From NCBI GenBank assembly GCA_964249755.1, contig CAXUDB010000004.1:124001-188000 (forward strand): DNA of 64,000 bases, written 5' to 3'. The DNA is from Ilyomonas sp964249755 (GTDB lineage: Bacteria; Bacteroidota; Bacteroidia; Chitinophagales; Chitinophagaceae). Below, in pieces: positions 18,064 to 26,361 of this stretch. The position numbers and the translations under genes were made by a program. The notes beneath the pieces are model-generated. The model made no database searches. It was not told the DNA's origin and saw only the letters and a list, made by a program, of their open reading frames with translations. Numbering within the stretch: position 1 is the first letter of the stretch; every line of letters begins with the position of its first letter.

Positions 18064-21000
18064 TTACTCCACCTTCACCCATTTTCCTTCCACGCCGCCA
18101 CTCACCGTGTGGTCATACATTTCTTCCGCATATACACCCGGCCAAAAATACGTGCCCGTGTAAGCCGCATTCAGCTGCACATAATACGTCAGTGTTTCAC
18201 TGCTGCCAAGGTTGAAGTAATGATACACCCGGTCATCCCGTATGTCCATATAATCTGCCGGCGAAGATTGAAAAGCTCCTTCGCTGTTATACAATCTCGT
18301 GTTCAATATCTCCCATCCCGAAGGAAAAATTTGCGTCAGCGCCATGTACTCATATCTGCCACGCATGCCCGGGTTGGTTATCGTCACTTTCGCCACGAAA
18401 TCGGTTCCCTGCTTAAGGTCGCTGATGTCCACCAGCCTGCCTTCAGTCGTCATGTATTCTACACCCACCTTTAATATGGCAGGGTTGTTTACCACCGGCA
18501 CAATCACATTGCTCAGCGGCTGCCCTTCATTAATCACGCGCACATACAGCACGTTGTTTCCTTTGTTAGTAAGGCTCACATTGCTCTTGCCTCCCTGCCA
18601 GTTCATCGGCAGTTGAGATACCGTGCTTCCCGTAGCAATGCTGCTGCTTTTTCCATTGTTGGTTACGCTTGCATCTATCTTCTGCGTAGTAGTAACAGCA
18701 CCGGAATATTTCGCTATCGCAATGAGCGAATAGGCAGTAGTCTGCGTGCTATACCATTCATCCTGTGATAGCTGCGCCGCCACGCTCCGAACCAACGCAG
18801 CTGCCTCTGCGCGGCGGTTCATGATTGTCAACGTTTCCAGCACCATCGCCTCATCGCGTAGGTTGCTGCCATATGTAAAGCCCGGGTCTTTCCGCTTCGC
18901 AAATGTGGTAGGCAAACTATTGATAAGTTGCAGCGCCGTATTCGATTGACCGATTAACTGATAGGCTGCCGCTAATCTCCACTTGCCTTCCGGCGTGAGG
19001 AATTTCCATTCTTTCAAACGGTTCATCGCACCTACTTCCGGCGACTTGGCTAAGGCTAATAGATACAAGCGGTAAGCCTGCGACAAATCCGTTCCATACC
19101 ACGGTGCAGTCGTTACATTCCAGGTCAATGCCTTGTTGCGTTCATAACTCTTCCACTGGTTCAATAAAGAAGACGAAATATTGTAGCCATTCAGGGAAGC
19201 TTCCAGCAAAAAATGACCGGCATAGTTGCTGCCCCATTCATCTGCATTCGCTTCCGAAGGCCAATAGCTAAAGCCGCCATCACTCGTTTGGAAATTCTGT
19301 ATCTTCTGGATGCCTGCACGAATATTCCGGTCAATGTCTGCCTTTTGTTTATCCGATAAATCCAGCAGTTTATTCAACACTAACTGCGGGAATACAGAGG
19401 AGGTGGTTTGCTCGATACAGCCATGTGGGTAAGAAATCAAATAAGTCAATCTCGATTGTAAATTCAACGCTGGAATAGAACTCACTTCCAGTACTGCTTT
19501 GCTGCTTGCCGCATCGCCAATCATTGCTACAGTGCTCTTCCACGATTGCCCAGGTTGCAGCACAGTCTCTGTAGTTTGCGTTTGATAAGGATTGGGATTT
19601 CGGATGTCTATCTCTGTCTCCACTTTTGCTTTCTCACCGCCGCTCGTAGCGTTAATTATAATCTTCCCGATGCCGGTATTCGGCTTCACTTTCGCTGTAA
19701 AATAAACCACCTGCTCACCCGGTTTAGAGAACGAAACCGTCTGCGTTCCTGCCGCATCCAAGTAAGGATTGCTTTGCAAAGACAGCGATACATTCTTCAC
19801 GCTGTTGTCCGTAGCAAACACCGTCACTGGAATCTTACATTCTTCCAGCGGCGCCAGCACTCTTGGCAGTGTTGCGAGCATCATTAAAGGCTTCTTCACG
19901 GTCACTGTTTTCTCTGCCATACCAAACGCGTTGCTGCCTCCGGCGATCACCATCGCGCGAACACTACCCATATAAGAAGGCAACGTAAAATGATGCGTAG
20001 TTTTTCCACCGCCTGTTGTGAAAGGTCCCAAGAATTTCACCACTGCCTGAAAGCGGTTCGCCCGCCGCGTTTTAGAAGCCAGTTCCGCTTCGGCATCGCC
20101 ACCAATGGTTAAGATTCTTTCCAGCTCGTCACCCCAGGCGCCAATCACATAATCATACACATCCCAGCTCTTCACGCTCAAGGCTTCCTTAGCATAAAAA
20201 GCCGCATGCGGGTCGGGTGTTTTAAAATGGGTTAAGTCAAGCAAGCCTTCATCTACAATCGCTATCACATAAGTCATGTCTTTGCCATTAGCTTCCGATA
20301 CAGTGATGCTCTGGTCTTCTTCCGGACGGATGTTGTCTGCCATGGAGATGACTGGCTTTAGTATCGTATTCTTATCATCAATTAAAATAGGCAACACACC
20401 ATACATGCGGATGGGTAAGTCGTTTACCGTTTGTGCGTGAGGCTGCACCATGGTTACGTTTACATAAATATTCGGCGACATTTCCTTCTCCGCGTCGAAC
20501 GAAAAATGCGTTTGTCCTTTCGTTGTTTCCACCCAATAAGTCTTCAGCACTTTACTGCCTGCTTCAATGGAAATCAAGGCTCGCCCGCCCTCGCTTGAAG
20601 GTATGGTTAAGGCGATTTTATCACCCACATTATATTTGTCTTTGTCTGCTGTAAAAGACAGCATGGCAGCCGCAGTTGCATCATCGTTGCCACCCCATGT
20701 TTGCCAGCCATAATCATCTATGTAGAAGGTAGAGCCGGTAGTGTGACCGCTCCGCGTATCTTTTACTAAAATTAGGTAACGTCCCCAGTTGTCATCGCTT
20801 GTTTTAAAAGAGAAAACGCCTTTGCCGTTTTGCAGCGTGAGGGTTTGTTTCTGCACTAGTTTGTTGTATTCATCCTGCGTAAAATTGCTGAGGTTGCCGC
20901 CGGTATTGTCCCACCACCAGCGCCATTGAATCTTATATAAATTCACTTCTACTTGGCTGCTTCCGCTTACGGGTTGCCCCTTGGTATTTACATCTACAAT

Positions 21001-23616
21001 GTTGAAGTTGTGGTTTTGGTTCGCCAGTAAAAAGCCCCAGTTCTTATCGCCCTCAGGAACCTTCACACCCACATAGGAAGAGTAAGGATTAAACGGCATC
21101 GAAACATTATCAATGCTGAAGTTACCGCCCGGCTCAAACACTTTTACCATCAGGTTGGCAAGCAGTTGTCCCGGTGCATCCTCGCCCGGCTCAAAAACAG
21201 GTGTTATGGAAGCCTTGCCACCACTGTCTAATGTGCCATCGAAGATGGTTGTTGACTGAGAAGAAAAAGAAGAAGTAGGATTGTCAAACACATACTCTTT
21301 AAACTGCGGAAACGAGGTTGTCTTCTTATACAACTGCGCATCCACTCTTGCTTTCAGGTTCTGCGCAGTAGCACCGAACAACCATCTTGCAGTAAGCGTT
21401 CCATTTACATTTGCATCCTTGCCTAAAGCATCCAGACCGGCGAAGTTCAAATCAATCTTCAAGCGGTTCGGCATTACGGTTTCTATCTTCAACCCTTTCT
21501 CAAACTGTGCCCCGCCTACTTTCACTCTGCATAGCCAGTTGCCGGTAGGTGCATCCGCATCCGTAGCTGTGCGAAATACATTGAAACCCTCATCGGTATT
21601 GGTTTGCACCAGTTTCTTATACAATTGTCCTTTGGGTGAAATCAAATCCATTTCCACCGGCTGATCATCCGGCAACTTGTTATCTTTGTCTTCAATGATG
21701 GTGCTTAAGAACAAGCTGTCACCCGGTCGCCATACGCCCCGTTCGCCAAAGATGAAACCCTTGATGCCGTTCTTTACTTCATCACCACTGATATCAAAAC
21801 GGCTTAATGGTAAGCTGCTGCCATCATCTAATTTTAAATAGCCTTTTTCGTTGCCTTGTTTTGCAATGAGAAGATATGGCTTTCGCTTGATGGCAATTTG
21901 TGCCAACCCGTCGCCATCGCTTTTGCCAGTGCCAATCACTTGGTTTTGATAATCCAACACCTGTAGTTCAACACCGTTCATAGGGTTGGTGGTAATCAGG
22001 TTGCTCACGGCAACAAACAGGTTTTTGTCGCTGCCATATTTTGCGGTTAAGCCAAGATTGCTGGCAAGAATATTTCGGCTGGCAAAACGTTCTTTGTTGT
22101 AGTAAGAACGAGCGCACGGATTCTCTCTTTCTTCCCAGTTATAACCATAAGGATAGTAATCATCATAGCGTTGCCAGAAAGCATCGTCTTCATCTACTGC
22201 ACTGGTTTCATAGTAATCGTAATCATCGCTTTCTTCATCACTCTTTTCCAGGCTATCACAGGCATACAATGAGTACTCAGGCTTAAAGCCGATGAATACT
22301 CTGTATAAAGCGCCGGGCTCGGTTTTGATGTATTTATCAAGGTCGAGCGAGAAGCGGTTTTTATGACGAAGATTCAAACTGTTGTCATCATCCAAACGCA
22401 CTGTTGCCTGCACCAAGGGCTTGGCTACACGACGCAAATCGCTCTCGCCATTCAGGTCGTTCTGCTGAAGAAATTGCGCCACATTGTTTTCATAAATCTT
22501 AATGACTGAAACATCAATCGCTTTCAGGTTCACAGCTTCAAAGGGCATCACCACTTTGCCGCCACTGTTGGGTAGTATCACGCCCTTGCCATGTATCTTT
22601 ACCGATGGTAAACGGTTTTCAAAAAAAGTATTTGCCGTAAAGGCTTTTGCCAGCTTTTTGCCTTTTCGGTTAGCAACGCCTTCATTGATGGAAACAGTAT
22701 AAGCACCATCTAAACTTCCGTTGGTATAGATCTTCACTTCACTGCCGTTGATGCTGTAACTGAGCTTATCCTGCTCAGAAATAGAAAGTAAACCTTCTAA
22801 TGCCTGGTCGTTGGCAACCGGCTCGCTGAATTGCACCAATGCATACTGTTCATCTTCATCCGCCGCACGCACAGCCAGCACTTTAAAGTCGCCCGCCTTC
22901 GGTATAGTAATGGGCTTGCTGTCTTTCTGCTCGCTGTTGATAGCGCTGCCATCCCATTGCAGCGTCAGTGTTCCTTCGCTGTTGCTTTTAGCAATGTCGC
23001 TGATAGTGAAGCGATGCGTTTTGTTCAGCTCGTTGTGCTGCCACGTTATTTTTTTGTCGCTGCCATTCAGCTTTGCATGAAGTAATGCTTCTACCTTTTT
23101 GCTATCTTCCACATCGGCAGTTAAGAGTTGTCCGCTTAGTGTCATCTTATCGCTGTTATCGCAACGCAACCCGTTTTCTTCCACTTCAAAAGAAGGCTTC
23201 ACGGTTTGTACATTAAAGGCAAACTCTTTAAAGCGTGAAGGCACTTTCATCACTTTGTTCAGGTCGAAAGACACCGTATAAAGTTGATTCGGCGCCAGGT
23301 CTTTTTCAGGCTTGAACTCAATGGTTCGCGCATCAGTCCAGTAAGCTTTCCCGGCAACAGAAGGTGAGAAATCAAACAGGTCTTCTTTTACGGTTTCATT
23401 CAGTGAATGTGTAACCGAAGCATCTTCGGCAAGACGGATTCTGACAACACTTTTTTTAGATACTACGCCAGAGCTGTAGGCTTCGATATACTGGCTGAAG
23501 GCTGGGTCTACATCAATCAACTGATGTTTGGTAGTACAGGCGGATAAACAGGTAAGGCAAACAACGAACAGGGCAAACAGGCCGGCATTGGCTGTTACAT
23601 GAATGGGGCGAAACAT
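18064..23616 (-). CDS. Alpha-2-macroglobulin family lipoprotein with thioester motif
   Basis: A giant (1850-residue) protease-trapping lipoprotein. A signal peptide with lipobox LSAC starts it, followed by an Ig-like N-terminal domain, macroglobulin MG domains, the bait/A2M region (VIAIVDEGLLDLTHFKTPDPHAAF; LMMLATLPRVLAPLEECKIPV) and the thioester domain with YPHGCIEQTTS. C1400 and Q1403 would form the internal thioester. A C-terminal receptor-binding-like domain ends in GVEGKWVKVE. Bacterial A2Ms inhibit or capture foreign proteases at the cell envelope. Many are encoded beside penicillin-binding protein PbpC; none is present here. An acidic, Tyr-rich insert (EESDDYDYYETSAVDEDD) lies at about 460-490. 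It has its own terminator, and decayed copies of its 3' end lie at 12238-12440 and perhaps 10460-10520. Confidence 0.92.
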   Translation of the reverse strand: MFRPIHVTANAGLFALFVVCLTCLSACTTKHQLIDVDPAFSQYIEAYSSGVVSKKSVVRIRLAEDASVTHSLNETVKEDLFDFSPSVAGKAYWTDARTIEFKPEKDLAPNQLYTVSFDLNKVMKVPSRFKEFAFNVQTVKPSFEVEENGLRCDNSDKMTLSGQLLTADVEDSKKVEALLHAKLNGSDKKITWQHNELNKTHRFTISDIAKSNSEGTLTLQWDGSAINSEQKDSKPITIPKAGDFKVLAVRAADEDEQYALVQFSEPVANDQALEGLLSISEQDKLSYSINGSEVKIYTNGSLDGAYTVSINEGVANRKGKKLAKAFTANTFFENRLPSVKIHGKGVILPNSGGKVVMPFEAVNLKAIDVSVIKIYENNVAQFLQQNDLNGESDLRRVAKPLVQATVRLDDDNSLNLRHKNRFSLDLDKYIKTEPGALYRVFIGFKPEYSLYACDSLEKSDEESDDYDYYETSAVDEDDAFWQRYDDYYPYGYNWEERENPCARSYYNKERFASRNILASNLGLTAKYGSDKNLFVAVSNLITTNPMNGVELQVLDYQNQVIGTGKSDGDGLAQIAIKRKPYLLIAKQGNEKGYLKLDDGSSLPLSRFDISGDEVKNGIKGFIFGERGVWRPGDSLFLSTIIEDKDNKLPDDQPVEMDLISPKGQLYKKLVQTNTDEGFNVFRTATDADAPTGNWLCRVKVGGAQFEKGLKIETVMPNRLKIDLNFAGLDALGKDANVNGTLTARWLFGATAQNLKARVDAQLYKKTTSFPQFKEYVFDNPTSSFSSQSTTIFDGTLDSGGKASITPVFEPGEDAPGQLLANLMVKVFEPGGNFSIDNVSMPFNPYSSYVGVKVPEGDKNWGFLLANQNHNFNIVDVNTKGQPVSGSSQVEVNLYKIQWRWWWDNTGGNLSNFTQDEYNKLVQKQTLTLQNGKGVFSFKTSDDNWGRYLILVKDTRSGHTTGSTFYIDDYGWQTWGGNDDATAAAMLSFTADKDKYNVGDKIALTIPSSEGGRALISIEAGSKVLKTYWVETTKGQTHFSFDAEKEMSPNIYVNVTMVQPHAQTVNDLPIRMYGVLPILIDDKNTILKPVISMADNIRPEEDQSITVSEANGKDMTYVIAIVDEGLLDLTHFKTPDPHAAFYAKEALSVKSWDVYDYVIGAWGDELERILTIGGDAEAELASKTRRANRFQAVVKFLGPFTTGGGKTTHHFTLPSYMGSVRAMVIAGGSNAFGMAEKTVTVKKPLMMLATLPRVLAPLEECKIPVTVFATDNSVKNVSLSLQSNPYLDAAGTQTVSFSKPGEQVVYFTAKVKPNTGIGKIIINATSGGEKAKVETEIDIRNPNPYQTQTTETVLQPGQSWKSTVAMIGDAASSKAVLEVSSIPALNLQSRLTYLISYPHGCIEQTTSSVFPQLVLNKLLDLSDKQKADIDRNIRAGIQKIQNFQTSDGGFSYWPSEANADEWGSNYAGHFLLEASLNGYNISSSLLNQWKSYERNKALTWNVTTAPWYGTDLSQAYRLYLLALAKSPEVGAMNRLKEWKFLTPEGKWRLAAAYQLIGQSNTALQLINSLPTTFAKRKDPGFTYGSNLRDEAMVLETLTIMNRRAEAAALVRSVAAQLSQDEWYSTQTTAYSLIAIAKYSGAVTTTQKIDASVTNNGKSSSIATGSTVSQLPMNWQGGKSNVSLTNKGNNVLYVRVINEGQPLSNVIVPVVNNPAILKVGVEYMTTEGRLVDISDLKQGTDFVAKVTITNPGMRGRYEYMALTQIFPSGWEILNTRLYNSEGAFQSSPADYMDIRDDRVYHYFNLGSSETLTYYVQLNAAYTGTYFWPGVYAEEMYDHTVSGGVEGKWVKVE

Positions 23617-24025
23617 GGAATTGGTTTTTTTAGATTGTGAAAGTAAAGGAACTGATCATTATGAAGTGCGGATCGTTGTAATAAACATTAGGACCATCAG
23701 GTTTAGTATAAAAGAAAATAGTTTTTTGTGAGGCGATTGCAAAAGAAATAAAGGTTCATCTCTCTGTTTCCATTTTGTGTTTTTGAAACTAAGTTAAAGA
23801 CACCAATTAAAGCAGGCTTGCAAACTTCATTTCATTTTTTAAAATCATCTTCTTTGAGTACTTGAAACTCTAACCCTGAATATTATAATCAGGTTATTAA
23901 AAACCCTTTTTCTTGTAGCTAATCAACCGCTTGCTACATTTTCAATCCCTGCGGATAGAGCTGCATCGCATAAATGAAAAACACTTCACAAGTAATTAGA
24001 TCTAATTTTAAAGCCGTCTGTTGCG
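23617..24025. other. Intergenic region upstream of the A2M gene
   Basis: AT-rich with no supported gene. The A2M promoter should lie at its left end; TACTTTC on the minus strand about 25 bases before the start is only a weak -7 match. I see no hairpin terminator for the small gene at 24026. Confidence 0.4.
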
Positions 24026-24322
24026 TCAGCCTTCACCTTCCTTCAAATTACATCGTTTGAAGGTTTCGCGGGTAATGATTTTTACATTGTCTGCCAGCTC
24101 TTCCAGGGTGCAGGTGAGCATCTTAAGATTCAGCGGCAAGCCTTCGCTTTCTTCCACCAGATCCAGAGATAAAGGGCTGCCTTCGGTGACTTCAGTATGG
24201 CCTTTCAATTGTCCAAACAAGGCATAAGCAGCTACTCGGTCGCTGCCCAAAGCAAACCTGCCAAAGCTTTCGTAACCATGCGTGGTGCGTAGGTTTAATA
24301 CAAGATGAAAACGGGTTTTCAT
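24026..24322 (-). CDS. Small hypothetical protein downstream of the antiporter
   Basis: A 98-residue soluble protein (MKTRFHLVLNLRTTHGYESFGRFALG to NLKEGEG) with no signal or membrane segment and no motif I recognise. The start ATG lies 11 bases after the antiporter stop codon on the same strand, so the two are almost certainly translated from one mRNA. The antiporter here lacks the cytosolic RCK/TrkA domain that regulates many CPA2 transporters, so this protein could be a regulatory partner. That is inference only. Confidence 0.75.
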   Translation of the reverse strand: MKTRFHLVLNLRTTHGYESFGRFALGSDRVAAYALFGQLKGHTEVTEGSPLSLDLVEESEGLPLNLKMLTCTLEELADNVKIITRETFKRCNLKEGEG

Positions 24323-24333
24323 ACAATTTCTTT

Positions 24334-25530
24334 TTATGGTTTTACATCTGTTAATGTATTCTTGAAAAACGCAGCTGGTGCAGACTGTGAAAGCATAAAC
24401 CTTCGCACCAGCGTCATCCAGAAAGTAGACAGAAGAAAGGTAAGAATGGTGATGGCTAATACGGCTTTGAAGAATGTGGTATCAATAAGGTGCAAACTGT
24501 AAGCAAGCGAGCACGACAGTAAACCAAATTCGCCTGTTTGCCCCAGCAAAGCACCTGCGTACCAGCTTTCGCGCCAGCTATAATTTAACAGCCGGAACAC
24601 AAAGGCTGACAACAGACTATTGACGAGCAGTACAAGTATAGCAGTAGTAAGTATCCAGCTATGATTCTGCAGTAAATAGTCAACATCAAGCCGCAGCCCG
24701 ATGGAAACAAAAAACAGTGCGGTGAAAAACACTTTGAAGGGAGACAGTACTCTTTCGAGCCAGTGGAAGGCGTAGGTGCGCCCGATAACAATGCCTGCCG
24801 CAAAGCTGCCAATAGACTCAGTAAGCCCAGCCAAAGACGCCACCATTGCAAAGCCAAGACAAAGGAAAGCGCCGGCAAACACCTGAAGTTCGTGGTCTGT
24901 TTCCATTTCTTTAATGAAAGGAAGCTGGTACAGGTTGCGGTTGCGGATCGCTTTAATTAGCCAGACGATAAGCCCGCAAAGAACAAGAGGCAGAATAAGA
25001 AAACTGCCTTTCCCTATATCGCCGTTCATTACCCAGAACAAGACAAAAGCAGGCGCCAGCATCACGTCCTGAAGCAGCAGAACATTGAGCACCGTCTTGC
25101 CAATGCTCGTTTTTACATCACCGTTGCGCTTTAAAAACTCGCTTACGATAGCCGTGCTATTGAAGATGAGTACTGCTGAAAATACAAGAATGTTGCCCTT
25201 CGTCCAATGAAGCCAGTAGGTTAGAACAAAAGCCAGCCCTACGCAAAGCACTGTCTTAACCAATTGCGCAATAGCCGGGCGAATAATAAAGCTGCCCCTA
25301 TCGGGAACTTCTATTTCAATACCAAGGAAGAACATAAGGAGCAGGATGCCTACTTCTCCCAGCGTAGCAATATCGTCCGCTGCAGTGAACAAACGACCTG
25401 CATAAGGACCGAGAATAATACCTGCAATGATATAAGCCACGAGGTAGGGCTGACGCAACCTTTTAAATAGAAAGATGAGCAGCAGTATCACCAGGCATAG
25501 GATACTGACGGATGAAATTACCTGATGCAT
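24334..25530 (-). CDS. Cation:proton antiporter, CPA2 family
   Basis: A 398-residue integral membrane protein of about 12 hydrophobic segments. The CPA2 (KefB/KefC/NapA-like) features are AYIIAGIILGPYAGRLF near 35, EVGILLLMFFLGIEIEVP at about 60-75, IFNSTAIVSEFLKRNG at about 125, GLTESIGSFAAGIVIGRT at about 230, FVSIGLRLDVD at about 275 and GALLGQTGEFGLLS at about 325. It should exchange K+ or Na+ for H+ across the inner membrane. It ends after the membrane domain, without an RCK domain, and is the first gene of a two-gene operon with the small protein at 24026. Confidence 0.9.
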   Translation of the reverse strand: MHQVISSVSILCLVILLLIFLFKRLRQPYLVAYIIAGIILGPYAGRLFTAADDIATLGEVGILLLMFFLGIEIEVPDRGSFIIRPAIAQLVKTVLCVGLAFVLTYWLHWTKGNILVFSAVLIFNSTAIVSEFLKRNGDVKTSIGKTVLNVLLLQDVMLAPAFVLFWVMNGDIGKGSFLILPLVLCGLIVWLIKAIRNRNLYQLPFIKEMETDHELQVFAGAFLCLGFAMVASLAGLTESIGSFAAGIVIGRTYAFHWLERVLSPFKVFFTALFFVSIGLRLDVDYLLQNHSWILTTAILVLLVNSLLSAFVFRLLNYSWRESWYAGALLGQTGEFGLLSCSLAYSLHLIDTTFFKAVLAITILTFLLSTFWMTLVRRFMLSQSAPAAFFKNTLTDVKP

Positions 25531-25583
25531 AAAGTTCTGATAGCCCTGTTGAAATAATTTTGCTTATATAATATCAGTTTCCG

Positions 25584-25628
25584 GCAACAGAAAGGGCGGG
25601 CGCTTCAGCGTCCCGCCCTTTCTGTTGC
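25584..25628 (-). terminator. Terminator between hsp20 and the antiporter
   Basis: Perfectly complementary 17-base arms (25584-25600 and 25612-25628) rich in G and C flank an 11-base loop, 26 bases beyond the hsp20 stop codon. Confidence 0.85.
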
Positions 25629-25653
25629 TCTTCTCGTCAGTTCTCTACACACA

Positions 25654-26109
25654 TTATTGAATTTCGATGTTGCGTGAAACTTTCTGAGCGCTTTCTTTTT
25701 TGGGCAGCGTCACAAACAACACACCATTGTTGTAGCGGGCGCTGATGTTGTTGGCATCTACCGTATCTTCAAGCATGAAGCTGCGGGTAAACGGCTGCTT
25801 TCCAAATTCCTGACGCAGGTAATTCTGCGCGTTGTTGTTTTCTTTCGGCTCAACCGAAACCGTGAGCGTATCGGCAGCGATATTCAGGTGAAAATCTTCT
25901 TTCTGCCAGCCAGACGCAGCCAGTTCCATTTCATACGTCTTGTCGGTTTCGCGGATGTTGACAGGAATCCATTGACGGGTGCTGAAACCATCACTTCCCC
26001 AGAAGCTGTCATCGAAGAAGCGGGATAAGTTGTTCTGGAAGATTTGATCAATTGCACTTCCAAAAGATGCCGGTTGTTTGGCGGTTTCTTTTTTCATGAT
26101 GTTGTTCAT
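25654..26109 (-). CDS. Small heat-shock protein, Hsp20/alpha-crystallin family
   Basis: A 151-residue ATP-independent chaperone that holds unfolding proteins. The alpha-crystallin domain runs from about residue 45 (WIPVNIRETDKTYEMELA) to the C-terminal SRNIEIQ, with the hallmark GVLFVTLPKK (GxLxxxxPK) before the end. The frame is open upstream to 26196, but ATG 26109 is chosen because GGAGG lies six bases before it, a strong Shine-Dalgarno that is unusual for this phylum. The upstream residues (HFTGWWHFTCQCHKK) are not family-like and would overlap a sigma-54-like promoter. A terminator follows. Confidence 0.93.
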   Translation of the reverse strand: MNNIMKKETAKQPASFGSAIDQIFQNNLSRFFDDSFWGSDGFSTRQWIPVNIRETDKTYEMELAASGWQKEDFHLNIAADTLTVSVEPKENNNAQNYLRQEFGKQPFTRSFMLEDTVDANNISARYNNGVLFVTLPKKESAQKVSRNIEIQ

Positions 26110-26136
26110 ATTGTCCTCCGTTTTTTTATGACATTG

Positions 26137-26151
26137 GCAAGTAAAATGCCA
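26137..26151 (-). promoter_or_regulatory. Sigma-54 (RpoN)-type promoter of hsp20
   Basis: On the minus strand TGGCA (-24) and TTGC (-12) occur with exactly ten bases between the invariant GG and GC (TGGCATTTTACTTGC), matching the TGGCAC-N5-TTGC consensus apart from the sixth base. The expected start site near 26125 gives a 15-base leader that contains the GGAGG site. Confidence 0.5.
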
Positions 26152-26201
26152 CCAGCCGGTGAAGTGAAAAAATGACAAGAAAGCTATGTCTGCCACAAGG
26201 A

Positions 26202-26233
26202 AAATGAAAACTTTTCATGAAAAGTTTTCATTT
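26202..26233. promoter_or_regulatory. Perfect 32-bp palindrome, probable operator or enhancer site
   Basis: Half-site AAATGAAAACTTTTCA is followed by its exact reverse complement, centred on CATG. It lies in the 252-bp divergent region between hsp20 and the GH78 rhamnosidase gene, centred about 92 bases upstream of the predicted sigma-54 start site. That is a typical distance for an enhancer-binding activator. It has no T-run beyond the arms and is not near a stop codon, so it is not a terminator. Confidence 0.6.
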
Positions 26234-26361
26234 CAAATAGTCGTTGTGCTAATGTTTCTACCTTTTGTTAACCGGGATAAATGTGCTTATTAAAACAAAA
26301 AAATCCTTGTCCTACATATGCCGCAATGTTTTACCTTAACCCGCTCATTATCCATTCAACT

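Noticed and set aside
25555..25562. A perfect TAATTTTG box on the plus strand
   Set aside because: Nothing is encoded downstream on that strand; the next gene (hsp20) runs the other way, so it is probably chance in an AT-rich gap.
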